Source: an uncultured Bacteroidia bacterium (GTDB taxonomy: Bacteria; Bacteroidota; Bacteroidia; Bacteroidales; UBA932). Taken from it: DNA of 50,750 bases. The notes beneath the pieces are model-generated. The model saw nothing but the letters and a program-made list of their open reading frames with translations, did not search any database and was not told the origin of the DNA. Each line of letters begins with the position of its first letter. The first letter of the stretch is position 1. The translations under genes were made by a program, and so were the position numbers. The DNA lies in assembly GCA_902794005.1 (NCBI GenBank), contig CADBFO010000015.1:1-50750 (forward strand). The letters are read 5' to 3'. This document shows positions 22,189 through 30,348 of this stretch, piece after piece.

Positions 22189-24420
22189 CTGCTCCGCTTC
22201 CAGGACAAAGACGGCGGAGCTGTAAATCCGGCGGAGGCGCGGGTTGAAGGCGCCTCCCATCAGGAAGTCTCCCGTGAAACTTTTTCCGTTTCCCCACCAG
22301 CAGGATTTGTCGGTGTTCTGTTCGCTCACCCGGTAGGTGCGGGAAGGGTCCAGGCCCTGCAGGCGGAAGGCTTTGCCGCCCACGTTGCGGGATTCGTAGT
22401 CCAGGCAGTAGGTGAAAACGACCGCACGGGACTTGTCCTCCGACACATACATGAGCCCATAGCTGTTGCTGTCGTAGGGAGAACCCAGGCGGTAAAGGTC
22501 TCCGTGGAAGACGAGGTCCCGGTACTGCTTGTAGGAGCGGATGCAGCGGTCGGCCAGGGCGCGATCATCGGCCGACAGGTTCTTGGGCTGCAATTCCATC
22601 CCCAGGCGGCCGGCGCAGGCCATGTCGAAGCGGAATTTGAGCGGTGTCGTATTGCCCGTCTGGTGGTTGGGGACGGCAGAGACATGCGACCCCATCACGC
22701 AGGCGGGATAGATAAGGCTGGTTCCGTACTGGATGAAGGCCCGGGACCGGGCGTCGGTGTTGTCGCTGGCCCATACCTCGTTGCAGTAGCGGAGGGAACC
22801 GTAGTCTATCCGGCCGCCGCCGGAGGAACAGCACTGAATCAGGACGCGGGGATATTTTTCCCGGATGCGCCGCATTACATTATAAAGGCCCTGGGTGTAT
22901 TCAATGAAGAACCTGTCCTGCCGGGAGCCCAGATAAGTGCTTCCGAAGCTCTGGATCACGCGGTTGCAGTCCCATTTGATGTAGTCGATGCCGGGAGCCA
23001 GCTGCATGGTCCGGTCGAAAATGCCGAAGACAAAGTCTTCCACGGCCGGATTGGAGAGGTCCAGCACCCATTGGTTGCGGCCTTGATAAATCTCCCGGCC
23101 GGGACTTTGTACCACCCATTCAGGGTGCTTCTGTGCCAGTTCCGAACGGGGATTCACCATCTCGGGTTCTATCCAGATGCCGAATTTGAGCCCCTTGGAG
23201 TGGGCATAGGAGGCCAGATAATCGATTCCTTCCGGGAGTTTGGCCGTGTTGACTTCCCAGTCTCCCAGGCCGGATTTGTCCCCGTTGCGCGGGAACTTGT
23301 TGCCGAACCAGCCGTCGTCCAGGACAAACATTTCGAGGCCCATTCCGGCTGCGTCGTCCATCATGCGGAGAAGGGTTTCGGTGGTGAAGCTGAAGTAGGC
23401 GCCTTCCCAGCTGTTCAGCAGCGTGGGATTCACCTGTCCGCCCCCATAGATGCTGTATTTGCGGGCCCAGCGGTGCAGGTTGCGGGACGCTTTTCCGGCG
23501 CCTTCGCCGGACCAGGTGTAAATCATGTCCGGGGTTGTGAAAGTGGCTCCGGCAGCCAGGGGATAGGCGCTGGCGAAGGGACTGATGCCCGTGAGGATAT
23601 TGAGCCTGCCGCCGCTGTCGCGCTCGAAACTCAGGCGGAAGTTCCCGCTCCAGGCCAGGGCGCCGGCAATGACCTCGCCGGCCGTCTCACTGAATTCCCG
23701 TGTCCCGAGGCTCAGGAGGAAGGAGGGGTTGTTGGCCTGCGTGGTCTGCGTTCCGCGGCGGCTCTCGATAACTTTCACGTCATGCCCCAGGAGTTCGTGT
23801 TCCGTCTGCATTTCGGCCGCCCAGGCACCCCAGAAGTGCGTCAGGAGGTAATCGTCGGCCTGGACATAGAGGGAGGAGGAAGCGTAGTTCAGCAGTTCCA
23901 CCGCCTGTTTTCCGCCGTTGAGGATTTCCGTGTGCGTGACGATGATGTCTTCCGCAGGGTAGGCTTCGAACACCAGGTTCACAGACAGTTCCGTCACATA
24001 ATCCTTGAGGGAGAGGGTGGTGACCCGGCAGCCTTCGCGTACCTGGGTCGATACGCCGGTGAAATAGAGTTCGGTGTTGTGGGTGCCGTCGGCATACTTT
24101 ACCTGCAGGGCGGGTTCTCCGACGAAACGGCCGCCGGCGGAGGGGTAGGCGAGACCGACACAGGTGTTGTAGTCTTCTGCGATGAGAATCTCCTCTGCAT
24201 ACTGCTCCGGCCGGCCGATACGGGTGCCGTAATGCCGGGTGTAAACCTGCCCGTTTTCCTTTACCAGGAACACCAGGGAGGAGTTTTCCGTTTCCACGGA
24301 AACGACTTGCCGCTGCACGGCCGGGGGGATTACGGGCGGTTTGGCGGGTTTTTGGTTTTTTCTGGCTTGGGGGGAGGGCAGCATCGCCAGGACGGCTGCA
24401 AGGAGGGCAATCAGTTTCAT
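22183..24420 (-). CDS. Alpha-galactosidase, GH36
   Basis: A 745-residue exported enzyme that releases alpha-1,6-linked galactose, for example from raffinose-type sugars or galactomannan. A signal peptide (MKLIALLAAVLAMLPSPQA) precedes an N-terminal beta-sandwich (about 30-300) and a TIM barrel with MFVLDDGWFGNK, the nucleophile D484 in DYIKWDCNR and the acid/base in WASDNTDAR (about 553). Conserved CSSGGGRIDYG is present. It is convergent with the serine hydrolase and divergent from the GH3 enzyme and sugar symporter, which suggests joint use of plant glycosides. Confidence 0.94.
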   Translation of the reverse strand: MKLIALLAAVLAMLPSPQARKNQKPAKPPVIPPAVQRQVVSVETENSSLVFLVKENGQVYTRHYGTRIGRPEQYAEEILIAEDYNTCVGLAYPSAGGRFVGEPALQVKYADGTHNTELYFTGVSTQVREGCRVTTLSLKDYVTELSVNLVFEAYPAEDIIVTHTEILNGGKQAVELLNYASSSLYVQADDYLLTHFWGAWAAEMQTEHELLGHDVKVIESRRGTQTTQANNPSFLLSLGTREFSETAGEVIAGALAWSGNFRLSFERDSGGRLNILTGISPFASAYPLAAGATFTTPDMIYTWSGEGAGKASRNLHRWARKYSIYGGGQVNPTLLNSWEGAYFSFTTETLLRMMDDAAGMGLEMFVLDDGWFGNKFPRNGDKSGLGDWEVNTAKLPEGIDYLASYAHSKGLKFGIWIEPEMVNPRSELAQKHPEWVVQSPGREIYQGRNQWVLDLSNPAVEDFVFGIFDRTMQLAPGIDYIKWDCNRVIQSFGSTYLGSRQDRFFIEYTQGLYNVMRRIREKYPRVLIQCCSSGGGRIDYGSLRYCNEVWASDNTDARSRAFIQYGTSLIYPACVMGSHVSAVPNHQTGNTTPLKFRFDMACAGRLGMELQPKNLSADDRALADRCIRSYKQYRDLVFHGDLYRLGSPYDSNSYGLMYVSEDKSRAVVFTYCLDYESRNVGGKAFRLQGLDPSRTYRVSEQNTDKSCWWGNGKSFTGDFLMGGAFNPRLRRIYSSAVFVLEAEQL

Positions 24421-24438
24421 GTTTTCTGAAATTTCTCT

Positions 24439-24446
24439 CAAAGGTA
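24439..24446 (-). promoter_or_regulatory. -7 promoter core of the alpha-galactosidase gene
   Basis: TACCTTTG on the minus strand, 18 bases before ATG 24420. Confidence 0.5.
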
Positions 24447-24486
24447 GGCAGAATTTGGCAAAAGAAAAAAATCTAATAATTAGTTG

Positions 24487-24494
24487 TATCTTTG
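24487..24494 (+). promoter_or_regulatory. -7 promoter core of the GH3/symporter operon
   Basis: TATCTTTG, 34 bases before the ATG at 24529; ATGs at 24496 and 24499 lie at or before the expected transcription start and are disfavoured. Confidence 0.5.
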
Positions 24495-24528
24495 TATGAT
24501 GTACCGAAAAAGTAAATATTCTCATATT

Positions 24529-26835
24529 ATGAAAAAGTCGCTGATTATTTTGAGTGCGGTCCTGCTTGCGGCCTGTGCTCCCAAGGGGCCCCGGGCTATT
24601 CCCGCCGACAAGGAAGTGGAAGCCAAAGTGGAAAAGGTTCTGAAGGGGATGACCCTGGAAGAAAAGGCCGGCCAAATGGTTCAACTGAATATTTCCGTCC
24701 TGGAGGATGAGACGCGCGAAGCCATCGACCCGGCCAAGCTGGACCGGATTATCGGCCAATATAAAGTGGGGTCCATCCTCAATGTGATGAACGATCGTTG
24801 CCATTCCCGCGAGGTGACGGCCGCCATGGTTCGTCAGATTCAGGAAAAGTCCATGGAGGCCATCGGCATCCCCTGTATTTATGGACTGGACATGATTCAT
24901 GGCGCTTCTTACCTGTCGGACGGTTCCATGTATCCGCAGGAAATCAATCTGGCCGCCACCTTCAACCGCGAGTACGCGCGCCTGATGGGCCGGGCAATGG
25001 CTTATGAGACCCGTGCCGCACAGGTGGCCTGGGTTTTCTCCCCGGTGATGGACCTGGGCCGTGACCCCCGCTGGCCGCGTGTCTGGGAAAGTTACGGCGA
25101 AGACCCGTATCTGCAGGCCCAGATGGCCCGTGAGGAAACCCTTGCCATCCAGGGAGGGGACCCCAACCACATCGATCTGGAGCATGCCGCCGTTTCCATC
25201 AAGCATTTCATGGGTTACGGCGTTCCGGTGAGCGGAAAAGACCGCACTCCGGCCATCATCGCCGAGAACGACCTTCGCGAAAAGTTCTTCGCTCCGTTCC
25301 TGGCCTGCTTCCGTGCCGGCGCCCTCACCGCCATGGTGAACTCGGCTTCCATCAACGGTATCCCTACGCACTGCAATGCCTTGCTCCTGAGCGGATGGGT
25401 GAAGGAGCAGCTGGGCTGGGACGGCATGCTGGTCACCGACTGGGCCGATATCGACAACCTCTACAAGCGCGACCATGTGGCTGCCGACAAATACGAGGCT
25501 GTGGAGATGGGGATCAATGCCGGTATCGACATGATTATGGACCCGTACGATCCCGAGTGCTGCAATGTGATTGTCGAGCTTGTCAAGAGCGGCCGCATCT
25601 CCGAATCCCGTCTCAACGACGCCGTGCGGCGTGTTTTACGCCTGAAAGTGCGTCTCGGCCTGTTTGACAAGCCCAACTGGGACTATGCCTATCCGGACTT
25701 CGGCAGCGAGAAATTCGCACGGGAATCCTACGCCGCCGCCCTGGAAAGCGAGGTGCTCCTGAAAAACAACGGCATTCTGCCGCTGAAGGAAAATGCCTCC
25801 ATCCTGGTAACCGGCCCCAACGCCAACAGCCTCCGCACCCTGAACGGCGGCTGGAGCTATACCTGGCAGGGGAATGCCGACGAATATGTTCCCCAGTACA
25901 ACACCATCCTGGAAGCCCTGCAGCGCCGTTTCCCCAAGGTGACGTACGCGCCCGGCATCACCTATCTGGGAAATAACTGGAAGGCCCGGGACTGGCAGGA
26001 CGAGGATGCTTCCGGCATCGATGCCGCCGTCAAGGCCGCCCGCGGGGCCGATGTCATCGTGGCCTGCATCGGCGAGAATACTTATTGCGAGACGCCCGGT
26101 AACATGGACGACCTGAACCTGTCGGCCAAGCAGAAGGAACTGGTGAGAAAACTGGCCGCAACCGGAAAACCCGTGGTGCTGATTCTCAACGAAGGCCGCC
26201 CGCGCCTGATCGGCGATATCGAGCCGCTGGCCGCCGCGGTGGTGGACGTGATGCTTCCGTCCAATTTCGGGGCCGATGCCCTGGCCGCCCTGCTGAGCGG
26301 CGACGAGAACTTCTCGGGAAAACTGCCGTTCACCTATTCCAAGCATATCAATGCCCTCCATACCTACGACTACAAGGTCACCGAACATCGCGAGACCATG
26401 GCGGGATCCTATAATTACGATGCCGTCATGGATGTCCAGTGGCCCTTCGGCCACGGCCTCAGTTATACCACTTTCGCTTATAAGAACTTCGTTGTATCGG
26501 CCGAGAATTTCAAGGCCGGCGATGTCCTGACGGTGTCGGTGGACGTGACCAATACCGGAGACCGTTCCGGCAAGGAAGCTGTCCTGCTGTACAGTTCCGA
26601 CCTGGTGGCTTCCCTGATTCCCGACGTGAAACGCCTCCGCGGTTTCGAGAAAATCTCCCTGGAGGCCGGTGAGACCAAGACGGTCACTTTCCAGCTGCAG
26701 GCTTCCGACCTGGCTTTTGTGGGGGCCGACGGCCGCTGGCGCCTGGAGGAAGGCGATTTCCGCCTTTCCTGCGGCGGACAGGCCACGCAGGTCCACTGCA
26801 CCGAAACCAAGGTCTGGGACACCCCGAACATTTGA
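24529..26835 (+). CDS. bglX: Beta-glucosidase-like glycoside hydrolase, GH3
   Basis: A 768-residue lipoprotein (signal MKKSLIILSAVLLAACAPKG, lipobox LAAC), probably periplasmic or on the cell surface. The GH3 N-terminal barrel shows CIYGLDMIHGASYL, VFSPVMDLGRDPRWPR and GESYGEDPYL-like VWESYGEDPY, with nucleophile D304 in LVTDWADI. The C-terminal sandwich contains LLKNNGILPLKE and GENTYCETPGN, followed by a fibronectin-III-like end (VSVDVTNTGDRSGKEAVLLY). It probably cleaves terminal beta-linked glucose or xylose from oligosaccharides. ATG 24529 is chosen because it starts a proper signal peptide. Forty bases separate it from the symporter gene. Confidence 0.92.
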   Translation: MKKSLIILSAVLLAACAPKGPRAIPADKEVEAKVEKVLKGMTLEEKAGQMVQLNISVLEDETREAIDPAKLDRIIGQYKVGSILNVMNDRCHSREVTAAMVRQIQEKSMEAIGIPCIYGLDMIHGASYLSDGSMYPQEINLAATFNREYARLMGRAMAYETRAAQVAWVFSPVMDLGRDPRWPRVWESYGEDPYLQAQMAREETLAIQGGDPNHIDLEHAAVSIKHFMGYGVPVSGKDRTPAIIAENDLREKFFAPFLACFRAGALTAMVNSASINGIPTHCNALLLSGWVKEQLGWDGMLVTDWADIDNLYKRDHVAADKYEAVEMGINAGIDMIMDPYDPECCNVIVELVKSGRISESRLNDAVRRVLRLKVRLGLFDKPNWDYAYPDFGSEKFARESYAAALESEVLLKNNGILPLKENASILVTGPNANSLRTLNGGWSYTWQGNADEYVPQYNTILEALQRRFPKVTYAPGITYLGNNWKARDWQDEDASGIDAAVKAARGADVIVACIGENTYCETPGNMDDLNLSAKQKELVRKLAATGKPVVLILNEGRPRLIGDIEPLAAAVVDVMLPSNFGADALAALLSGDENFSGKLPFTYSKHINALHTYDYKVTEHRETMAGSYNYDAVMDVQWPFGHGLSYTTFAYKNFVVSAENFKAGDVLTVSVDVTNTGDRSGKEAVLLYSSDLVASLIPDVKRLRGFEKISLEAGETKTVTFQLQASDLAFVGADGRWRLEEGDFRLSCGGQATQVHCTETKVWDTPNI

Positions 26836-26875
26836 TTCCCGCCCATTGTTTCACTGCTCTAAATAACCGACAGTC

Positions 26876-28219
26876 ATGGCAAAATTATCAGAGAAAATAG
26901 GATATGGCCTGGGTGACGCCGCCGCCGGCGGTATTACCTGGAAGGTCATGTCCATCGCTTTTCCCTTCTTCTTTACCAACATTTTCGGCCTCACCGTGGC
27001 CGATGCCGGTGCGCTGATGCTTCTGGCGCGCCTTTTTGACGTGGTGACCGATCCGCTGATGGGCGCCATCGCCGACCGTACCAAAACCCGCTGGGGCACC
27101 TATCGGCCCTGGCTGATCTTCGGCGCCATTCCGCTGGGCGTGGTGTTTGCCCTGCTGCTCTATACGCCCGATCTCGGCCCCGGAGGCCGCAGGGTTTATG
27201 CGTATGCCCTGTACCTGCTGATGATGGCGGTATATACCGCCGTGAACGTGCCGTACGGTTCGCTTCTGGGCGTAATGACCGAAGACAGCAACGAGCGCAA
27301 TGAATTCTCTTCGTTCCGGATGGTGGGTGCCTATGCGATGGGCTTCATCACCCTTTTCTCCTTCCCGTATCTGCAGAAGATGGTGGGCGGAACGCCGGCG
27401 CATCAGTATGCCGTACTGGGCGTGGTGCTGGGCGCACTCGCCGCCTTGGGCACCCTGGCCTGCGGCCTTCTCACCCGGGAGCGCCTGGAGCCGGTCCGGC
27501 CCGAGAAATTCTCCCTGAAGCCTTTTGCCGACCTCCTTCACAACAAGCCGTGGATATACCTGACGCTGATCGGCATCTGCACCAACTTCTTCAATGGGTT
27601 CCGCTATGCCGTGGCTGCCTATCTGTTTGAATATTGCATGCATGGGGACGTGACGGTTTCCGGCCTCATCATCAATTACACCGTATTCATGATGTTCGGC
27701 GAGGCGGTCTGCATGGTTGTCGGCGGCCTCACGCCCCGTTTTACCAAGTGGGTGGGCTCCAAGTACAAGGCCTTCGCCTGGTCGGCCATCATCTGCGCCG
27801 TCTCCTCCATCGCCTTCTTTTTCATCCCCATGGACCCCGCCTGGATCTGGGTGATGATTGCCAATGTCATCGTAACGTCTGTCGGCATCGGCATCTATTC
27901 TCCGTTGCTGTGGTCCATGTACGCCGATGTGGCCGACTATGCCACCGAAAAGAACGGCACCTCTTCCACAGGCCTTATCTTCTCGTCCGGAACGATGGCC
28001 CAGAAGTTTGGTTCGGCCATCTCGGGCGCCCTTGTGGCCCTGCTCCTCGGTGCCGCCGGCCTTCTCTCCAGCCAGGATCCCGTCACCGGCGAAACGGTGG
28101 TCACCATCAGCAACCTGGGCGGCGTGCAGCACATGGTATGGGCCCTTTTCTCGCTCTTCCCGGCCGCCATCGCCCTCCTGATCCTCTTCCTCCTTCGCCT
28201 CTACCCCATCAAAAAGTAA
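26876..28219 (+). CDS. GPH-family sugar:cation symporter (MelB-like)
   Basis: A 447-residue transporter with about 12 membrane helices. The N-terminal KIGYGLGDAAAGGITWKVMS and the motif RLFDVVTDPLMGAIADRTKTRWGTYRPW are hallmarks of the glycoside-pentoside-hexuronide family, which couples uptake of di- or oligosaccharides to Na+ or H+. The central loop contains VMTEDSNERNEFSSFRMVGA, also typical. It follows the GH3 gene in the same operon, so it likely imports the sugars freed by the two glycosidases through the inner membrane. Its 3' end lies about 40 bases before the first RAYT-unit palindrome. Confidence 0.93.
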   Translation: MAKLSEKIGYGLGDAAAGGITWKVMSIAFPFFFTNIFGLTVADAGALMLLARLFDVVTDPLMGAIADRTKTRWGTYRPWLIFGAIPLGVVFALLLYTPDLGPGGRRVYAYALYLLMMAVYTAVNVPYGSLLGVMTEDSNERNEFSSFRMVGAYAMGFITLFSFPYLQKMVGGTPAHQYAVLGVVLGALAALGTLACGLLTRERLEPVRPEKFSLKPFADLLHNKPWIYLTLIGICTNFFNGFRYAVAAYLFEYCMHGDVTVSGLIINYTVFMMFGEAVCMVVGGLTPRFTKWVGSKYKAFAWSAIICAVSSIAFFFIPMDPAWIWVMIANVIVTSVGIGIYSPLLWSMYADVADYATEKNGTSSTGLIFSSGTMAQKFGSAISGALVALLLGAAGLLSSQDPVTGETVVTISNLGGVQHMVWALFSLFPAAIALLILFLLRLYPIKK

Positions 28220-28260
28220 TCCGGGTGGCCGGCAGGGTGCTGATATTCAGCTGTTTGCAT

Positions 28261-28293
28261 ATAATCCTCTGCGCTATTTGCGCAGAGGATTAT
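28261..28293. repeat. REP-like palindrome, left boundary of the RAYT unit
   Basis: Perfect 14-bp arms (ATAATCCTCTGCGC and its complement) around the loop TATTT, followed by GCGTAAGTTGC. The right boundary (29997-30041) has the same stem and the same CGTAAGTTGC tail in the same orientation, but its loop is AAATA, the reverse complement. The hairpin may also end transcription of the symporter operon. Confidence 0.9.
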
Positions 28294-28318
28294 GCGTAAG
28301 TTGCTGGTAGTCAACAGA

Positions 28319-29239
28319 TTATTCGTCACCCCGAAGGTGCAGATATTTCTCTATTTGGCGTGGACGGGCCGATGTCCGTTTCCTGAGGATGGCTGCCGCT
28401 TCCCTTTTTTGGTTCTCGGGCAGGGAAGGAATATCCATCAGGTTTTTCACGATTTTTTCCTTGAGCAAAACTGCGGCGCACTCTTGATACACGGCATCCG
28501 AGTACTTGTCATGGTCTTCTTTGATTTCGTAGTCACTCCCCGTATTGTCGTGCAGAGACCGAAGAAAGGCGTCATAATCTCCATAATAGCCGATAACTTC
28601 TTCATAGTCAATGCAGTTCCAAAGAGAGATGATGCTGTCGACGATTTGCCTGAATTCATAGGCATCGAGCTGCTTTTCCCATCGCAGAAGCTGGGCGTAG
28701 TGTAAATGACCGTTTCCCGTGCAGATTCTCTTGATTTCCTTCAGGATTCTCCGGAAGCGTGCCGATTTCCCGGCCAGCTGAACAGGTGCCGAGTATGGAT
28801 TTTTTTCGCGGGCGTAGCGTGCGAAATTCCAGCGATAGTCCTCCGCCCTCTCCACGATCTTTCTCTCGACAGGATTGTTGTAATTGTAATTGATGGTTGT
28901 TCTGACCTGTTTGTTTCCCAGTTTGGCCGAACTCATGAAGCGGGGTTTGAAAAGCGGCCCCCTTCTTCCCCTGGATTCATTCCATTCCCGTGCAAACAGA
29001 TGCGTGTACTGCTGTACAAACTTGGCAAGGGTGGTCCCGTCAGGAACGATGACCGTGTTATGTGTATGATCTGCCATGGGGCAAAGGGCAAGGACCGGAA
29101 TTCCATAGCGTCTGGCGACAGTGCAGTAAATGGTGAAGAATACCAGATAATCATAGAGGGTATAGAAGATGACTACACCGCCGATCGTTTGCTGGCATAC
29201 ATGGTGAACCTGTCCCGGATAGACTCTCCTTTTTTTCAT
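28319..29239 (-). CDS. REP-associated tyrosine transposase (HUH/Y1 family)
   Basis: A 306-residue IS200-like HUH nuclease. The metal-binding HUH motif is in CPMADHTHNTVIVP (HTH) and the catalytic tyrosine region is YNYNNPVERKIVERAEDYRW, matching the YIxxNPVxxGxVxxPEDYxWSS signature of RAYTs. The N-terminus MKKRRVYPGQVHHVCQQTIGG is typical of Bacteroidota members. A C-terminal extension of about 150 residues ends with QKREAAAILRKRTSARPRQ, which could be a helix-turn-helix for palindrome recognition. ATG 29239 is chosen because this is where family similarity starts; the frame is open further upstream. The gene appears intact. Confidence 0.85.
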   Translation of the reverse strand: MKKRRVYPGQVHHVCQQTIGGVVIFYTLYDYLVFFTIYCTVARRYGIPVLALCPMADHTHNTVIVPDGTTLAKFVQQYTHLFAREWNESRGRRGPLFKPRFMSSAKLGNKQVRTTINYNYNNPVERKIVERAEDYRWNFARYAREKNPYSAPVQLAGKSARFRRILKEIKRICTGNGHLHYAQLLRWEKQLDAYEFRQIVDSIISLWNCIDYEEVIGYYGDYDAFLRSLHDNTGSDYEIKEDHDKYSDAVYQECAAVLLKEKIVKNLMDIPSLPENQKREAAAILRKRTSARPRQIEKYLHLRGDE

Positions 29240-29370
29240 GCATTTCAGGCGTCCCGCTAGTGAGATACGCTCCGGCAAGATATTCAGGAGTTTTCGGGAA
29301 TCCAAGAATCGTAAAAAAGATAGCGTTGTTTCAGGTGTTTTTTCATTGTTTTTTACGATTGCGTGATGTT

Positions 29371-30018
29371 TCAGGATTCCCAGATTACCCATTTTCGGTC
29401 CAGTTGAATCCTTTTGGGCTTCCCGGCACGCCCTGTTATCTGATACAGACCGGTGTCATCCACCAAAGTTGCCAGGGCATGGTTAACGCGGGCGATGTTC
29501 ACGTTCAAGTCGTTGTTGAAAAGGTCCAGGATCCGGCTTACCCGGGTGGTGATTTCTGCGGGGCTGGAACTTCTGCTTACCCGCCTGTAGAGTCCTCTCA
29601 GTTCTTTCTCGTAATCTGCGATACATTTTAACTGTATTCCTTCAGGATGCCGCAGAAAAAGGAGCAGGACCGATTTTGCCATCGGCCTGATTTTCAATTC
29701 TTTTTTGCCGATAAAGACTCTAAGGGTCTGGGTGATTCTGACATATTGGGAAGGGATGGCGGGACTTAATCCGCGTCGCCTGACTTCTTCGGACGCTGCA
29801 CGCACGAAAGAAATCAGTTCTTCTGTTTCCCGTTCCTCCCAGCGGATGCCATAGTCATTGAAAGGCTCCTCAAGGCCTTTTCGGGAGAGAAAGTAAATAG
29901 CCAGCAAACCCAAATCTGTCATCTCGTATCTTTTTTTCGCAAGATAATCAAATTCCGCGACAGTGGGTGGCTGGTAACCGCTTGATTTGTAGGCGTTTAC
30001 GGATAATCCTCTGCGCAA
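29371..30018 (-). CDS. Winged-helix-like protein of the RAYT unit
   Basis: A protein of 215 residues if it starts at the TTG at 30018, or 183 if at the ATG at 29922. I recognise the family as a common, uncharacterised Bacteroidota protein: IRPMAKSVLLLFLRHPEGIQ, LKCIADYEKELRGLYRRVS and a C-terminal YQITGRAGKPKRIQLDRKW. The last 110 residues follow the helix and wing order of an OmpR-type winged helix, so DNA binding is inferred. The longest frame starts inside the right-hand palindrome, so the hairpin overlaps its 5' end. It precedes the transposase gene by 131 bases and may regulate or assist it. Confidence 0.65.
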   Translation of the reverse strand: MRRGLSVNAYKSSGYQPPTVAEFDYLAKKRYEMTDLGLLAIYFLSRKGLEEPFNDYGIRWEERETEELISFVRAASEEVRRRGLSPAIPSQYVRITQTLRVFIGKKELKIRPMAKSVLLLFLRHPEGIQLKCIADYEKELRGLYRRVSRSSSPAEITTRVSRILDLFNNDLNVNIARVNHALATLVDDTGLYQITGRAGKPKRIQLDRKWVIWES

Positions 30019-30041
30019 ATAGCGCAGAGGATTATCCGTAA
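29997..30041. repeat. REP-like palindrome, right boundary of the RAYT unit
   Basis: Perfect 20-bp arms (29997-30016 and 30022-30041) around the loop AAATA, followed by GTTGC. It shares the inner 14 bp of each arm and the tail CGTAAGTTGC with the left copy at 28261. Confidence 0.92.
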
Positions 30042-30093
30042 GTTGCAGCGTATCAATAGTTTACTTGTCAGCGGATGGATCGCATGCAGGCGC

Positions 30094-30122
30094 AAAAAAA
30101 GCAACCCGGCTGTGGGTTGCTT
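30094..30122 (-). terminator. Terminator of rpmH
   Basis: AAGCAACCC (30099-30107) pairs with GGGTTGCTT (30114-30122) around a 6-base loop, and the minus strand continues with seven T. It lies just after the rpmH stop. Confidence 0.85.
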
Positions 30123-30127
30123 GTTTT

Positions 30128-30280
30128 CTACCAGCGGTCTTCGTCGGAGACGGAGAGTTTCTTACGGGCGTGGCGGCGACGGGCGCTAAGGACGCGACGA
30201 CCGTTGGCGCTGGCCATCCGAGCGCGGAAACCATGCTTGTTCACACGCTTGCGGCGGGAAGGTTGGAATGTTCTTTTCAT
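30128..30280 (-). CDS. rpmH: 50S ribosomal protein bL34
   Basis: A 50-residue, highly basic ribosomal protein. The sequence begins [20 protein letters not shown], contains [20 protein letters not shown] and ends [10 protein letters not shown], which is diagnostic of bL34 with a short Bacteroidota-type acidic tail. It has its own promoter (30317-30346) and terminator (30094-30122). The usual neighbours dnaA, rnpA and yidC are absent here; the right-hand neighbour is rsmG, and the left one is the RAYT unit, which may have inserted beside it. Confidence 0.97.
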   Translation of the reverse strand: MKRTFQPSRRKRVNKHGFRARMASANGRRVLSARRRHARKKLSVSDEDRW

Positions 30281-30316
30281 GATATCTCTATTTTATATTT
30301 TTCGCATAAGGGACTG

Positions 30317-30346
30317 CAAAGGTAGCAATTCCCCCGGAAAAAACAA
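30317..30346 (-). promoter_or_regulatory. Promoter of rpmH
   Basis: On the minus strand TTTG (30346 to 30343) and TACCTTTG (30324 to 30317) are 18 bases apart, 36 bases before ATG 30280. Confidence 0.6.
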
Positions 30347-30348
30347 AA

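Larger units (their letters stand above)
28261..30047 (-). mobile_element. RAYT-type transposase unit bounded by REP-like palindromes
   Basis: Two minus-strand genes (a winged-helix-like protein, then an HUH transposase) lie between two near-identical hairpins sharing the tail CGTAAGTTGC. The inside is visibly more AT-rich than the housekeeping DNA on both sides. REP-associated tyrosine transposases are known to bind and cleave such palindromes in enterobacteria and pseudomonads; the Bacteroidota version is inferred by analogy. No target-site duplication is evident. Confidence 0.7.

Noticed and set aside
22504-24429. Long plus-strand frame opposite the alpha-galactosidase
   Set aside because: The minus strand has a signal peptide and both GH36 catalytic motifs; the other frame matches nothing and results from codon bias.
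28261-28293. Ordinary terminator of the symporter operon
   Set aside because: It may well stop transcription, but the second copy with an identical tail at the other side of a RAYT gene makes a boundary element more likely; no T run follows.
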